Of a stretch of 64,000 bases of DNA, positions 12,601 to 21,350 are shown piece after piece. Every line of letters begins with the position of its first letter. Within the stretch, counting starts at the first letter, position 1. Location: contig JAILWY010000003.1 in the NCBI GenBank assembly GCA_022113835.1, positions 13,539,501 through 13,603,500 of the forward strand, read 5' to 3'. The notes below the pieces were generated by a model. That model worked only from the letters and a program-made list of their open reading frames with translations. It ran no database searches and was not told where the DNA came from. This DNA is from Atopsyche davidsoni. Taxonomy: Eukaryota; Arthropoda; Insecta; Trichoptera; Hydrobiosidae. A program made the translations under genes and the position numbers.

Positions 12601-15600
12601 AACTCGATAATTGGATTTCCTTTGAAATATTTGCAATAATAATATATTATGGAAGGATTTTGGCGTTAAATTTTTATCGATAATTCAATTATTTGTTATA
12701 AATTAAATTAATTATTTGGGTTTTGACGTTTTATTAATTTTTGTATTTGTTGTGATTGTTCATAATTTATTCATAAATCCAGAATTAATCAAGCAACTAC
12801 CTTTCAGCAAATACTATCAATATAGTGCCTACGGTTTCGTTAGTGTTGAACACATTTATTACTAACCGACAGAAATGCGCCCCCAAAGCCCAATACGGAG
12901 GGATCTCAGGAACTTTCGTATAGTGCTGGAACTGCTGAAGAACTTCAGAAGGCTCGGGACCCATGAAGAAGTGCACGTTGATCATATATCCAGACAAACT
13001 CTTCACGGTCAAAACCCTCGAGTCTGTCACATTGTACTCGAGCGGCCCGCGGTGCTCGAGGTAGACCCCGTGAAAACTGCCATTGTTTTGCGCCATCACA
13101 AACGGAACGGTGCTTGATTTTCCTTTTCTGTTGTATACTACGTCAAACGTCCCGGGCTCGAGGATCAAGTCTCCCATGCCGTAGAGCAAGTCATCCGTCA
13201 GGTGCAAGCTCCACTCCCAGATGTGTTCGGCGGCGATCAAGGGCCCCCTTACCGTCGACAATAGGGGCTTGGAATTATTTTTGCCCTCTTCAAAAATCTC
13301 AAGAAACAATTCCGGGTGATATATTTTATAAAAGTATTTTTTATCAGCGAGTCTCCTCCCTTCGTTCGGGAATTTTATTTTATTGCTGTCGTATAAAATA
13401 AAATTTAGGTGCGAATCTGATATTTCATCAACGTACAATCGAAGCGGTTTGATACTTTTCGCGTTATTGTATGGCAAGTCGGAAAACCTGGGCGCGAGCA
13501 GCGCGGAGTCGTCCCACTCCTCCGGCAGGATGTAGGAGTAGCGCGAGGGCATGTAGTGGTAGCAGAGCAAGGAGCCCTCGTCGAAACAACAGTTGTCCGG
13601 GCACTCTGTGGCGTTGGCGTTTTCTTTGCCGCAGGGAATTCTATGCACGCTTCTGTGCGAGCAGGTCCCCGAAGAATAGCCGTCCGTTACATTCGCCCTC
13701 ACGTAAATGTTCTCGTAGAGGAAGTAGAATATGAGGACGGGCGCCACGACCGCCAGCAACGCCATCACCAGGCCTATCTTGAGTGGCCTATTGAGAAATA
13801 TTTTGTGATACCAGGGAACATCTAGAACAAAAGATATCAATTTCGTGTATTTTTTAAACAATTTATAATTTACGATGTATACAAACCTAGTGACTAATAA
13901 ATATAAATGGAAATTTGGCAGCTAGGAGGCGGATCGCGCTTCGTCTTACATATTAAGTTATTTACTCGTTAAGAATAAAGATCATTTTGTATTATTTCAA
14001 AATTTACTCTAGCAAATGGCATTGAACTTTTGACTTAAAATTTCATATTTCATTCACCGAGTCTGCGTGTCATGATCGCTGGGTGTGATTCATCAAGTTT
14101 TAAGCATGGATATCATTTTGGAACGAATACTCGTTCCAATACATCTTCATAATTAGTTTTAAATTCCGTTGTAACAAATGTTTTCTGCCAACGTATTATA
14201 AAAAAACGTCTCGGAATGTTGAAAAAAAATTAAGAAAACTGACTATTTTTTGAGCTTTAAAAAAATGTGATTGTTTTATTATATATTTTAAAATAGGTGA
14301 AATATCTGAAAATTAAAGCATTTATTGCCATGAAAAAAATGTGATAAAATATTTTATAGAAATTAATAATAAGTCATTGATATTTAACTTATTTAAACGG
14401 TTTTTCGATCAAGTAGACCAGAGGCTCCCAACCTTTTATTGACCACCGCTCCATGGACAAGAAAAAAAATTCAAAACGCCCCCTTTGACATAATAGTTAT
14501 AATTATACCAATTTTATTTCTGTATATTATTTATTAACACATTGTTTGCGGGTCGCATGTTAAGTCGTCTTTGGTCGACTAGTACTAGAGCGCGGGTCGC
14601 ATATAAATATGTTCGCGCGAAATGTCGCGTAAAACGCCCGCCCCACGCACAGTTCCGCGCCCGCATACAATGTGTTCAATTATATCTATTTCTAAAAGAG
14701 TTTAACTTCTGATCTGGTCGCTAACAAATACATTAACTTTTTGATGATCACTTTATTTTACCACGCACGAGTATTGATCACTGACCAAGCATACAAAAAC
14801 ATTAAGGCATCAGAAGAGCAATCCTTGCCTTTTATAGATTTGATTATGATGTAGGGGTTAGTACCTACATCGGAACTCATGTCTTACGGCCTGTTGGAAT
14901 GTGACATTCGACTCTTAATCCATTAGATATTTTATTAGACGGCCATTAAGAGCGGTGATAGCAAATTCGAGTTTTTTGATCATTTGCTTGTACCTATTGC
15001 GAAAAATCGACTGCACCAATCAATAAAATTTAAATGCAAAAAGCTAGATACATCTTTTCTTCTACTAGTTTTTTTTTTAATTTCTTATAATTTACTTTTA
15101 ATATGATAAATATGTGTTTTTCCGATTGAAGTTTCGGGATTGGAGTTTCGCGATGTTCCTGTTCCAAGAATCCTAAATATTTATGACTAATTAGTGGTCA
15201 AAAGGCGATCGTATTGCAGGCGAGATGTCCTTGCAATGAGACACCCCCGATACGTGAGAATCTTCCTGTTTACGCTATCCACAAAGGCAGCGGGACCCTA
15301 TATAAGCGGCTTCTCAAGAGAGACCTCGCGGCATCGAAGTAGTAACCACGTACATTTCTAACCAGTGTAGTTATACTGAATAAACTACGAATACGCAAAT
15401 ATTTCGCCAGCCTTCTGATTTCCAACCGTACATCAATCCTGCAACCACAACATCACATCAACGACATCGGAGACAACAACTACACATCTTATTCATCGGT
15501 TGAATTGGTGACATCTCATCTATCGGCGAAATTGACGAGACAAAGCTTGTATACCTTTGTTTGTTTGCGTTGCGCCGCGCCAGTACACTTGTTCTGCACT

Positions 15601-18600
15601 CAGCTTGTTACAAGTTCACGTATTTTTGTCGAAACATGTTTGATTGCGTAAATCACGTCTTTGATTACTAACTAGCATAGACTTGCATAGATTTGTTTTC
15701 GACAGCCCTAAACGCTGCTGGCACTCTTCTAATCTGGAACGAAGATTGAAAGTTGTAGAATTGCCGCAGAATTTCGTTCGCAAAATTCAAGTGATTTGCG
15801 TAGTCCGTATCCTTCAATTCTTGCACCAATTGAATTTTATACGCTTTTAAATTCAAATCTTTCTTTAAAATCGAATGCAAAGACGATTTTTTAATGTTCA
15901 ACGCTTGGCTTCGCTTTTGGATGGATAAAGACGGTTTTTGACGAACTGACGCATCCACTTCTTCGATTGTTTCCTGGTCGCGGACTGATGAGGGCGACCA
16001 GAGTTTTGAATTTTTACCATCGCACCTGTATTTTAGAACATCCGAATCCATTTTCTAATGCTATCTTCACTTGGTGCATTGCGATACTCCGCACGATACA
16101 AACGTTGAGCAGTCACTATCAAATCACCGTTACGATAATACGCTCGTACGCAAAATGCACTATGCGTCCCCGGGTACTGCTCCATAGCAACTAAAACTCT
16201 ACAATATGGCGGACTCCACGATTCTCTCCCCGCGTCCCAAAACAAATACCCGATGCACTTTTTGGACACCCTGTTAGCGTGTTTTCACCAATTTTCGTTC
16301 CAGATTAGAAGAGTATCAGCAGCGTAACGGTCACCATTTGGATAACATCATCTTTTTGAAATAATTTTCCATTTTGAATACTTATAATCAACAATTAAAA
16401 AAATACTTGATTACTAGTAGTTTTTGTTTTGCTGAACTAACAAATACTCGATACTCTTTTTGGACACACTGAACTTTTGCGGCATCTAAAGCATAGGTGG
16501 CCAACCCATGGCACGCGTGCCACGCGTGGCACGCGGGCGTTTATTTTTGGCCCGCTGAGCATATGCAAACATTTTTTTTTTATTTTACATAAAACCACCA
16601 TTAGAATATTCCATTGAGCGTAGTTCGTATCATATCATATATATGGAAATATCTCAGTACATTGATTCAACTATCGTGGCAATTTCTTTGTGTTAACAAT
16701 CACAAATTTAAGCTGATTTTAAAAAGCGAGCACGTCGATTTCGCGTAGATTCTCGTGAGCGTGAATGCGGGATACGGGGAGAAGGGAGGGAGGGGTGCGG
16801 GGCGGGTTGCTGGGCAATCCCCGGCTATCGTGCAAAGTCCAGTCCGCAGGTAGCTTGCAAAGTGCGTGGTTGTTTATTTAGGCTTAGTTAGACAGAAATG
16901 GCGTCAAATAGTAAAAACCTTGGACCAAATAAGAGAAGATTCACCGAAGAACACAGAAATTTTCAAGACAGATGGAGTATAAACTATTTTTTCGTGGAAT
17001 TTAAATCAAAGCCAATATGCTTGATATGCAATAGTTCTGTTTCTGCATTAAAAGAGTATAGTATTAAACGTCATAACGAGGCTAAGCATGCAAATAGGTT
17101 TGATAAGTACGAAGGGCAATTTCGACAAGACCAAGTTAATTTATTAAAAAGAAAACTTTTTGCACAACATCAGACATTTACTAATATGACTGAAAACTCA
17201 AAATGCTATGTAAATGCTAGTTATGCAATAGCCACGATACTTGCAAAAAAATCTAAGCCATATTCAGATGGTGAAATTGTTAAGGAATGTTTGGAGAGTG
17301 CCGTTGAATTTATGTGCCCAGAAAAGAAAACAGACTTCTCAAAAATAAGCCTGTCTCGTCAAACTATTACTAGGCGTGTGGACGACATTGGAAAATATAT
17401 TGAAGATAATTTGAAAAATCGAGCATCCAAGTTCATATTTTATTCTCTAGCATTGGATGAAAGCACAGATCTAACAGATACCGCCCAAGTGGCAATATTT
17501 ATTAGGGGTGTTGATGTCCATTTTAACAAAACAGAAGAATTAGCGGCACTGTATCCACTTAAAGACACCACTTGCTCACAAGATTTCTTAGGAGCTGTTA
17601 CATCGACATTGAAACGTTTATCTTTACAACTCGACAACTTATCGGGCTTAGCAACAGATGGTGCTCTAGCAATGGTTGGTAAACACAATGGCTTAGTAAA
17701 ATTGATTGAAGACGAGGCCAGGAAAGTTGGTAATACTTTGATGTTAAATTTTCATTGCATTATTCATCAGGAAAATTTATGTTCCAAGTCCCTTAAAATG
17801 GATCATGTCATGAATGTGGTCATCAAAACAGTATACCTTATTAAGTCGAAAGGGTTGAATCACCGTCAGTTCCAAGAGTTTCTTAAGTCTTTGGATTCAG
17901 ACTATAATGACGTTACATTTTATGCAGAAGTAAGGTGGCAGACCCGTGCCAAAATGTTGAAAAGAGTTTTTGCTTTGAAGCAAGAAATACAATCATTCTT
18001 CGCAACCAAGTCAAAACGTATCCCGTAATTTGAAGACAAGGAGTGGGTTAGAGACTTTGCATTTCTGGTCGATATAGTTAGCCATCTAGATATTGTTAAT
18101 ACTCATCTACAAGGGAAAGATCAACTAATCAATAGCATGTATGATCATATTTCCGCATTCCAAATGAAACTTGGGGTTTGGGAAAAACAGTTAAGGGCAA
18201 AAATCTACACTCATTTTCCTACATTATTATTGGAGCCAGACGTCACACAAATAGCGACGGATAAATACGCTTCGTTGATATCAGACTTGAAGCTGGAATT
18301 TGAAAACCGATTTCAAGATATTAAAAAGCATCGCATGCTTTTTGCTGCATTTGCAACGCCATTCTCCGTAGATGTGAATTTATTGCCAGGATTTTTACAA
18401 ATGGAACATTGTGAAATGTATTGTGATGCACAGTTAAAGGAGAAATTCAATCAAGTTGGTTTGGAAGAGTTTTACAAAACATATTTGGATGAGGAGAAAT
18501 ATCCTGTAATATATAAACATGCTCTTTTGATGATTTCGCTGTTCGGAAACACTTACACGTGTGAACAGCTTTTCACTAGAATGAAACACATCAAATCTCA

Positions 18601-19758
18601 TACAAGATCACGCATCACTGATGACCATTTGGAAAACTGTTTGCGTGTAGCGACAACATCAATCGATATTAACATTGATGCACTTGCTCTTGACAAACAA
18701 AATCAGACGTCTCATTAAAATGTAATATATTTTGTTTATTTTTATAAACAAATAAAATTGTATCTTCTATAAAAACACTATATTTCTTGCTTGCTTTTTA
18801 TATTAACACGTTGACTGCCGCTACAAATTATCTCATCCTTGTTTACTTGCCATTTTTGTGCAGCTACGATTAAATTCGGAATATATCAGTGCTAATATCG
18901 ATAGATGGCTTCTGGGAAATGAAAAAAAAATCAATGCTGGCTTGCATGAACAGAAAATTTTGCTTTTTGATGATAACCATGCACTAAAATGAGAGTTTTT
19001 AATAATATAATGCCAATCAAATTTTCATTTTCAGCCAGATTTCTGAAAATTACAATGAAAGTCAACGTGTTAAATGAAATTTTGTCGTCTGGCCCAGTAG
19101 GCAATCCCATTTCCTCAATTTGGCCCGGTAGCTGAAAAAGGTTGGCCACCTATGATCTAAAGCGATATCTGTGTAGGCTTTAATTAAAGCTAATAAATAT
19201 GATTGAAAAACATTCTAGATCCCTATACTGTTAATTATAAAACTAGGTTGAGATTAAACAGTTGAAATTTAGGCCATAATAATACGATAAACACATTTTT
19301 GACGGCTAGATAAAATATTTTTTTCGCCCCCCCTACTTAGTAGACAGACTATAATGCTACTAATTGTTAATATATTTTTTTTGTTTCAAAATTCATACGA
19401 ACCATCAAAAAATTTAAAAGAAATATTTTAAAAACTCATTATATTATTTTTAAATATATGAAAACAGTAAATAGTTTTCTTTGGCAACCAACAATTTTAC
19501 TGAATCATCCCATTTAAATCATAATGATAAACTAAAAATTTGAAATATAACAAATACACAGCAAAATTTTGCACGGCTGCTGAAAGTTGCAAGTAGACTG
19601 GCTTTTGTTTTATCGGAGTTGTTTAGATATCCTAATAAGGGACTGAGAATTATAATGTAATTACCATTCAGCAATCTTTCATAGTAGCCGGGAGACTCGG
19701 GTCGCTCCAGGGGTGACTCCCTCTTCTCCCTGTCCGCCTCTCCTACGTGCGGCAACAT
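3235..19758 (-). CDS. GH31 alpha-glucosidase-like type II membrane pseudoenzyme, six exons (whole gene span)
   Basis: The coding sequence joins 19758-19665, 13821-12867, 11857-11632, 10486-10214, 8415-7609 and 3615-3235: 2736 nt, 911 residues plus stop, with introns in phases 1, 2, 0, 0, 0. The order is a cytosolic tail (1-46), a signal anchor (about 47-67), a trefoil with six cysteines (C85-C118), the GH31 N-terminal sandwich (to about 335), the barrel, then C-terminal beta domains. Length is close to lysosomal acid alpha-glucosidase and to one sucrase-isomaltase unit. Family landmarks remain (P-Y-W-A-L-G near 340, F-P-D-F at 465-468, H-N-L-Y-G at 544-548, a hydrophobic R-Y-x-L-L-P-Y-x-Y segment). 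Catalytic ones are replaced: D-M-N-E-P reads T494-D-N-W-P, the acid/base Asp aligns with N589, and the substrate Arg with S575. I infer an extracellular or lumenal non-catalytic or strongly altered protein. Because the frame is intact over six exons, recent pseudogenisation is unlikely. Confidence 0.88.
3920..5370 (+). mobile_element. piggyBac-family DNA transposon, internally deleted
   Basis: TTAA duplications lie at 3916-3919 and 5371-5374. The ends are inverted: CCCTTTGGACTCC at the left and, read inward from the right, CCCTTTGCACTC. The 1451-bp interior encodes only the C-terminal part of a piggyBac/PGBD4-type transposase. It lies in intron 5 of the GH31-like gene, in antisense to it. Confidence 0.85.
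4458..5144 (+). pseudogene. piggyBac transposase, C-terminal remnant
   Basis: The open frame can be read from 4377. Recognisable family sequence starts near A-N-R-K-G-L-P (about 4464), so I place the practical start at the ATG at 4458. Motifs in order: K-P-K-L-S-V-G-E, W-R-H-K-R-V-V-T-M-L-S-T-K, Y-N-K-N-M-G-G-V-D-V-A-D-Q and L-K-W-W-R-K-L-F-F-W. The last catalytic Asp region (G-G-V-D) is present. The first roughly 350 residues of a normal transposase, with the earlier catalytic aspartates, are missing. The protein cannot transpose on its own. Confidence 0.85.
5270..5875. repeat. Rearranged piggyBac pieces: duplicated 3' end and N-terminal transposase fragment
   Basis: The 3'-terminal segment at 5270-5366 recurs with few changes at 5691-5788. 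A second segment (about 5585-5667, starting TCAAAGAGTGTATAGAC) recurs at 5787-5870. Between them, about 5429-5585 reads as an N-terminal piggyBac transposase piece (P-P-I-I-E-Q-F-L-E, V-V-M-P-S-N-P-Q-S-V, I-G-N-D-L-F-D). N-terminal sequence thus lies to the right of a C-terminal copy. This suggests tandem or nested insertions followed by rearrangement. Confidence 0.65.
7609..8415 (-). CDS. GH31-like gene, exon 5: rest of barrel and proximal C-terminal domain
   Basis: The acceptor is GTGTTTCAG|AAA and the donor GAG|GTTAGC; 807 nt, phase 0. It has H-N-L-Y-G, the helix after it, and a strong match to the family over the long helix ending R-Y-K-L-L-P-Y-Y-Y-T. The metal-independent C-terminal part follows: R-P-M-F-Y-D-F, F-M-V-G-K-S-L-L-V-A-P, Y-L-P and K-G-G-A-V-L-P. 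Missing: the Arg of S-R-S-T-F (here S575), the G-D-N/V acid/base loop (two residues shorter, N589), the D-x-C-G-F motif (V-P-V-C-G-D), and R-N-H-N (R-V-N-S-N). Similarity is highest outside the active site, which fits retention of fold without chemistry. Confidence 0.9.
10214..10486 (-). CDS. GH31-like gene, exon 4: barrel segment where the nucleophile should be
   Basis: The acceptor is ATTTTAG|ATT and the donor GAT|GTGAGT; 273 nt, phase 0 at both ends. It contains D-P-D-T-G-A-P-V and V-F-P-D-F-S-N, matching the GH31 T-G-x-P-L-x-G-x-V-W-P-G-x-x-x-F-P-D-F region. An ungapped ten-residue match then runs from D-G-M-W-I-D-M-N-E-P in active enzymes to D-S-V-I-L-T-D-N-W-P here (489-498). The catalytic Asp is Thr494 and the Glu is Trp497; Asp495 is one position off. 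This exon is the clearest sign of lost hydrolase activity. Confidence 0.86.
11632..11857 (-). CDS. GH31-like gene, exon 3: first part of barrel, degenerate substrate-binding segment
   Basis: The exon joins in phase 2 (CG|G, Arg350) and ends at CAC|GTGAGT in phase 0. It has the same length and position as the GH31 segment running from C-R-W-G-Y to the D-P-A-I strand, and the helix before the second strand is recognisable. The conserved motifs are gone: R-W-G-Y reads R-G-D-T and the D-V-Q-W-N-D strand reads roughly Y-D-S-D-C-L-G-E. The exon is GC-richer than its surroundings. With no flanking context it would be hard to recognise; it is supported by the matching phases and colinear length. Confidence 0.72.
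12867..13821 (-). CDS. GH31-like gene, exon 2: signal anchor, trefoil, N-terminal sandwich domain
   Basis: The acceptor TTGTTCTAG precedes D-V-P-W-Y-H. Residues 47-67 are a strongly hydrophobic membrane segment after K46. A P-type trefoil follows with cysteines 85, 95, 105, 109, 110 and 118 (spacing C-x9-C-x9-C-x3-C-C-x7-C). The rest matches the galactose-mutarotase-like N-terminal domain of GH31, including L-L-Y-G-M-G-D and the stretch Y-M-I-N-V-H-F-F-M-G-P-E-P. The exon ends in P-P-Y-W-A-L-G-A-H-F-C-R, the canonical entry into the barrel (P-Y-W-x-L-G-F-H-x-C-R-W-G-Y). The donor is CG|GTTAGT, phase 2. Several N-x-S/T sites fit a lumenal location. Confidence 0.88.
14416..14530. mobile_element. 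Fragment with hAT-like terminus
   Basis: The sequence CAGAGGCTCCCAACCTTTT followed by TGACCACCGCTCC resembles the ends of Charlie-type hAT elements. I find no matching right end, so only a remnant is called. Confidence 0.35.
14538..14674. mobile_element. Short piggyBac-type MITE
   Basis: Ends CACATTGTTTGCGG and, read inward from the right, CACATTGTATGCGG form near-perfect TIRs. They are flanked by TTAA (14534-14537) and TTCA (14675-14678, one change from TTAA). The interior is GC-rich and non-coding. Confidence 0.6.
15121..15560 (+). repeat. Possible LTR / retroelement leader remnant
   Basis: A CCCTATATAAGCGGC TATA-like site is followed about 80 bp later by GAATAAAC, then a CA-rich stretch and TTGGTGAC, which resembles the start of a tRNA primer-binding region. 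This layout is typical of an LTR promoter and leader, but I could not define both ends or a target duplication. Confidence 0.35.
15660..16274 (-). mobile_element. Tc/mariner-like element remnant (copy A), transposase N-terminal region
   Basis: The right terminus reads, on the minus strand, CAGGGTGTCCAAAAAGTGC (ending near 16274). The transposase starts at the ATG 16185 (M-E-Q-Y-P-G-T-H) with the HTH-type repeat seen in DUF4817-like transposases. Stop TAA follows K-W-I-R-M-F, then a frameshift, then S-V-R-D-Q-E-T-I-E-E and S-S-L-H-S-I-L-K-K. It jumps directly to a C-terminal-like L-R-S-R-L-E-E-C, so the catalytic core is deleted. No left terminus is visible. Confidence 0.65.
16275..16471 (+). 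mobile_element. Tc/mariner-like element remnant (copy B), 3' end only
   Basis: The plus strand reads F-R-S-R-L-E-E-Y-Q-Q-R-N-G-H-H then a stop, the usual C-terminus of the same transposase family. It is followed by a 3' terminus at about 16441-16471 (ACTCTTTTTGGACACACTG) that matches the terminus of copy A. The inverted match of 15711-15747 with 16293-16330 is explained by both copies carrying this C-terminal segment in opposite orientations. Copy A seems to have inserted into copy B. Confidence 0.6.
16898..18718 (+). pseudogene. hAT transposase (GTF2IRD2/ZBED-like) with one nonsense codon
   Basis: A single frame of 607 codons is interrupted only by TAA at 18026-18028 (codon 377). Residues C41, C44, H59 and H64 form a BED-like zinc finger. 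The catalytic core is recognisable in A-L-D-E-S-T-D (first Asp) and L-A-T-D-G-A (second Asp). The C-terminal dimerisation region has L-F-G-N-T-Y-T-C-E-Q-L-F-T-R-M-K and H-T-R-S-R-I-T-D-D-H-L. There is no frameshift. It resembles host genes annotated as 'general transcription factor II-I repeat domain-containing protein 2-like', but TIRs and TSD show it is a mobile element. Readthrough or a sequencing error at the stop cannot be excluded. Confidence 0.9.
18807..19069. mobile_element. TTAA-flanked MITE nested in the hAT element
   Basis: CACGTTGAC and its complement GTCAACGTG bound 263 bp, flanked by TTAA at 18803-18806 and 19070-19073. The structure matches non-autonomous piggyBac elements. It lies between the hAT transposase stop and the hAT 3' TIR, so it inserted after or travelled with the hAT element. 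Confidence 0.75.
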
Positions 19759-19771
19759 CTTTGGAAGAAGG
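19665..19771 (-). CDS. GH31-like gene, exon 1: start codon and cytosolic tail
   Basis: The ATG at 19758-19756 opens 31 codons plus one base, rich in Glu, Arg and Pro (M-L-P-H-V-G-E-A-D-R-E-K...), a typical soluble cytosolic tail of a type II membrane protein. The donor is AATG|GTAATT and the split codon becomes GAT (Asp32) with exon 2, so the phase agrees. Bases 19771-19759 are 5' untranslated sequence. A TTACAG acceptor just before 19771 suggests an additional upstream non-coding exon that I could not locate. The 5' end of a mariner lies only about 290 bp upstream (20046). The alternative start at the Met inside the exon 2 reading frame would use intron sequence and is less likely. Confidence 0.75.
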
Positions 19772-20045
19772 CTGTAAGTACAACATTATTACATGTTAAA
19801 CAAATCAAGTATAAAAGATCGAATACTAACAAGGCACATAAACGATTAGGTGCTAGTATAGAATAAAAAATAATTTAATAATAGAGGACTTCAAAATAAG
19901 TTTATGTTCATATATTTATATAGAGAGCACAAAAGAACTAGAAATCTACAAAGGTTCCTTGTAATTATTTTGTAATTTTTAAATAGGCTGAACTAGCCTT
20001 TATTTATCGATAACCTGATTTAATATAAAGTATCATTAAATTATA

Positions 20046-21087
20046 CGAGGGCGGTCCAATAAGTACTTAGCCGCACCGCCCGATGGAGCTAGTCTCGCAA
20101 GAGAGATTTACTATCGAGTAGTACATTCTCGTAGACGGCTACTGTCAAAATTTCACTCGAATCGGACTCGTAGTTTTGTTTTGACCGTGTGTGAAAGCAG
20201 ACGTGTACGCGTATTTTAGAAAAATGGAAAAATAGCAATATCGGTCAGTGATTCGATTCTTGTTTTTGGAAGGGAAATCGCGCAGCGAAATCAAAGAGCG
20301 CTTGGATGCTGTGTACGGAGACTCTTCTCCTTCGATGGCGACAATCGAAAATTGATTTAACGAGTTTCAACGTGGTCGCACGTCGGTTTTTGATGAGCCA
20401 CGCCCAGGTGCCTCGAAAATGGCTACCACGGAGGATAACGTGACAAAAATCCACGATCTCGTATTGGCAGACCGCCGATTGAAGGTGCGCGAGATAGCTG
20501 AAACAGTAGGCATCTCAAAAAACTGCATGGGTTATATCCTGCATGAAATTTTGGGCATGAGAAAGCTGTTAGCGTAATGGGTGCCGCGTTTTCTCACTTC
20601 AGACAACAAGCGCAGCCGTGAGACCACTTCGGAGCAGTGTTTGACGCTGTTTAAGCGCAATCCGAAGGAGTTTCTGCGTCGTTTCGTGACCGTTGACGAA
20701 ACATGGATCCACTGGTACACACCAGAGACCAAAGAACAGTCGAAACAGTAGATTTCACCCGGCGAACGTGCTCAGAAGAAGGCGAAGACTGTCATATCGG
20801 CCGGAAAGGTGATGGCCACCATTTTCTGGGATTCACAAGGTGTGATCTGCATTGACTACCTGGAGAAGGGCAAAACGGTCACAGGGCTCTACTATGCCGA
20901 ATTATTGGGCCGATTTGACGCCGAATTGCAGAAAAAACGGCCCCATTTGGCGAAGAAAAAGGGCTCTTCCACCATGACAACGCACCGGCTCACACCTCCG
21001 CCGTCGCCACGGCCAAATTGGTCGAATTGCACTACAAACTGCTCCCCCATCCACTGTATTCTCCAGATTTGGCCCCGTGCGATTTTT
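20046..21087 (+). mobile_element. mariner element, decayed and 3'-truncated
   Basis: The 5' end CGAGGGCGGTCCAATAAGTA follows a TA. The transposase frame from 20224 shows M-E-K, L-E-G-K-S-R-S-E-I, V-D-E-T-W-I-H-W and a D34D spacing between H-H-D-N-A-P-A-H and L-A-P-C-D-F. Stops occur at 20233, 20353, 20575 and 20749, plus a frameshift near 20960. The sequence ends just after the third catalytic Asp in an A-rich run, so the 3' end is lost. Confidence 0.88.
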
Positions 21088-21107
21088 TAAAAAAAAAAAA
21101 CAAAAAC

Positions 21108-21350
21108 AAAAATGTCATCGCGATTTATGATTTATATCTATAATATTATAAATAAAATGATTTCATAATTTTTCCACATTTTTAGTTTTATTGGTGACCG
21201 GTTTCCCAACTTTTTATGTTTACATTAACAAACTGATTTGACTCAGTTTGATAATACCAATGTGAATGGTTGGCAAAACCGGTCACCAGTAAAACTAAAC
21301 ATGTGGAAAAATCGCAAAAGTATTTTGTTTCTAAATATTATAAATGGACA
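21108..21350. repeat. Penelope-type terminal repeat, head-to-head fragment
   Basis: Two inverted copies of the GTGACCGGTTT...TTATCAAAC module (about 21194-21233 minus, 21247-21286 plus) flank AACTGATTTGACTCAGTTT. The same module forms the long inverted repeats at 37246-37983. Here it is decayed (GCAAAACC instead of GCGAAACC). The sequence resumes at 23561 after the inserted DNA transposon. Confidence 0.6.

Larger units (their letters stand above)
16492..19154 (+). mobile_element. hAT-superfamily DNA transposon, nearly intact
   Basis: A perfect 15-bp TIR (CATAGGTGGCCAACC at the left, its complement at 19140-19154) is flanked by the 8-bp duplication ATCTAAAG (16484-16491 and 19155-19162). The length is 2663 bp. 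One transposase gene is on the plus strand. The element lies in intron 1 of the minus-strand GH31-like gene, just beyond a Tc/mariner remnant. The intact TIRs and TSD indicate a fairly recent insertion. Confidence 0.93.

Noticed and set aside
13822..13861. Met at 13861 as the start of the GH31-like protein
   Set aside because: TTGTTCTAG before 13821 is a good acceptor and exon 1 (19758-19665) joins it in phase, supplying a proper cytosolic tail; 13861-13822 is then intron.
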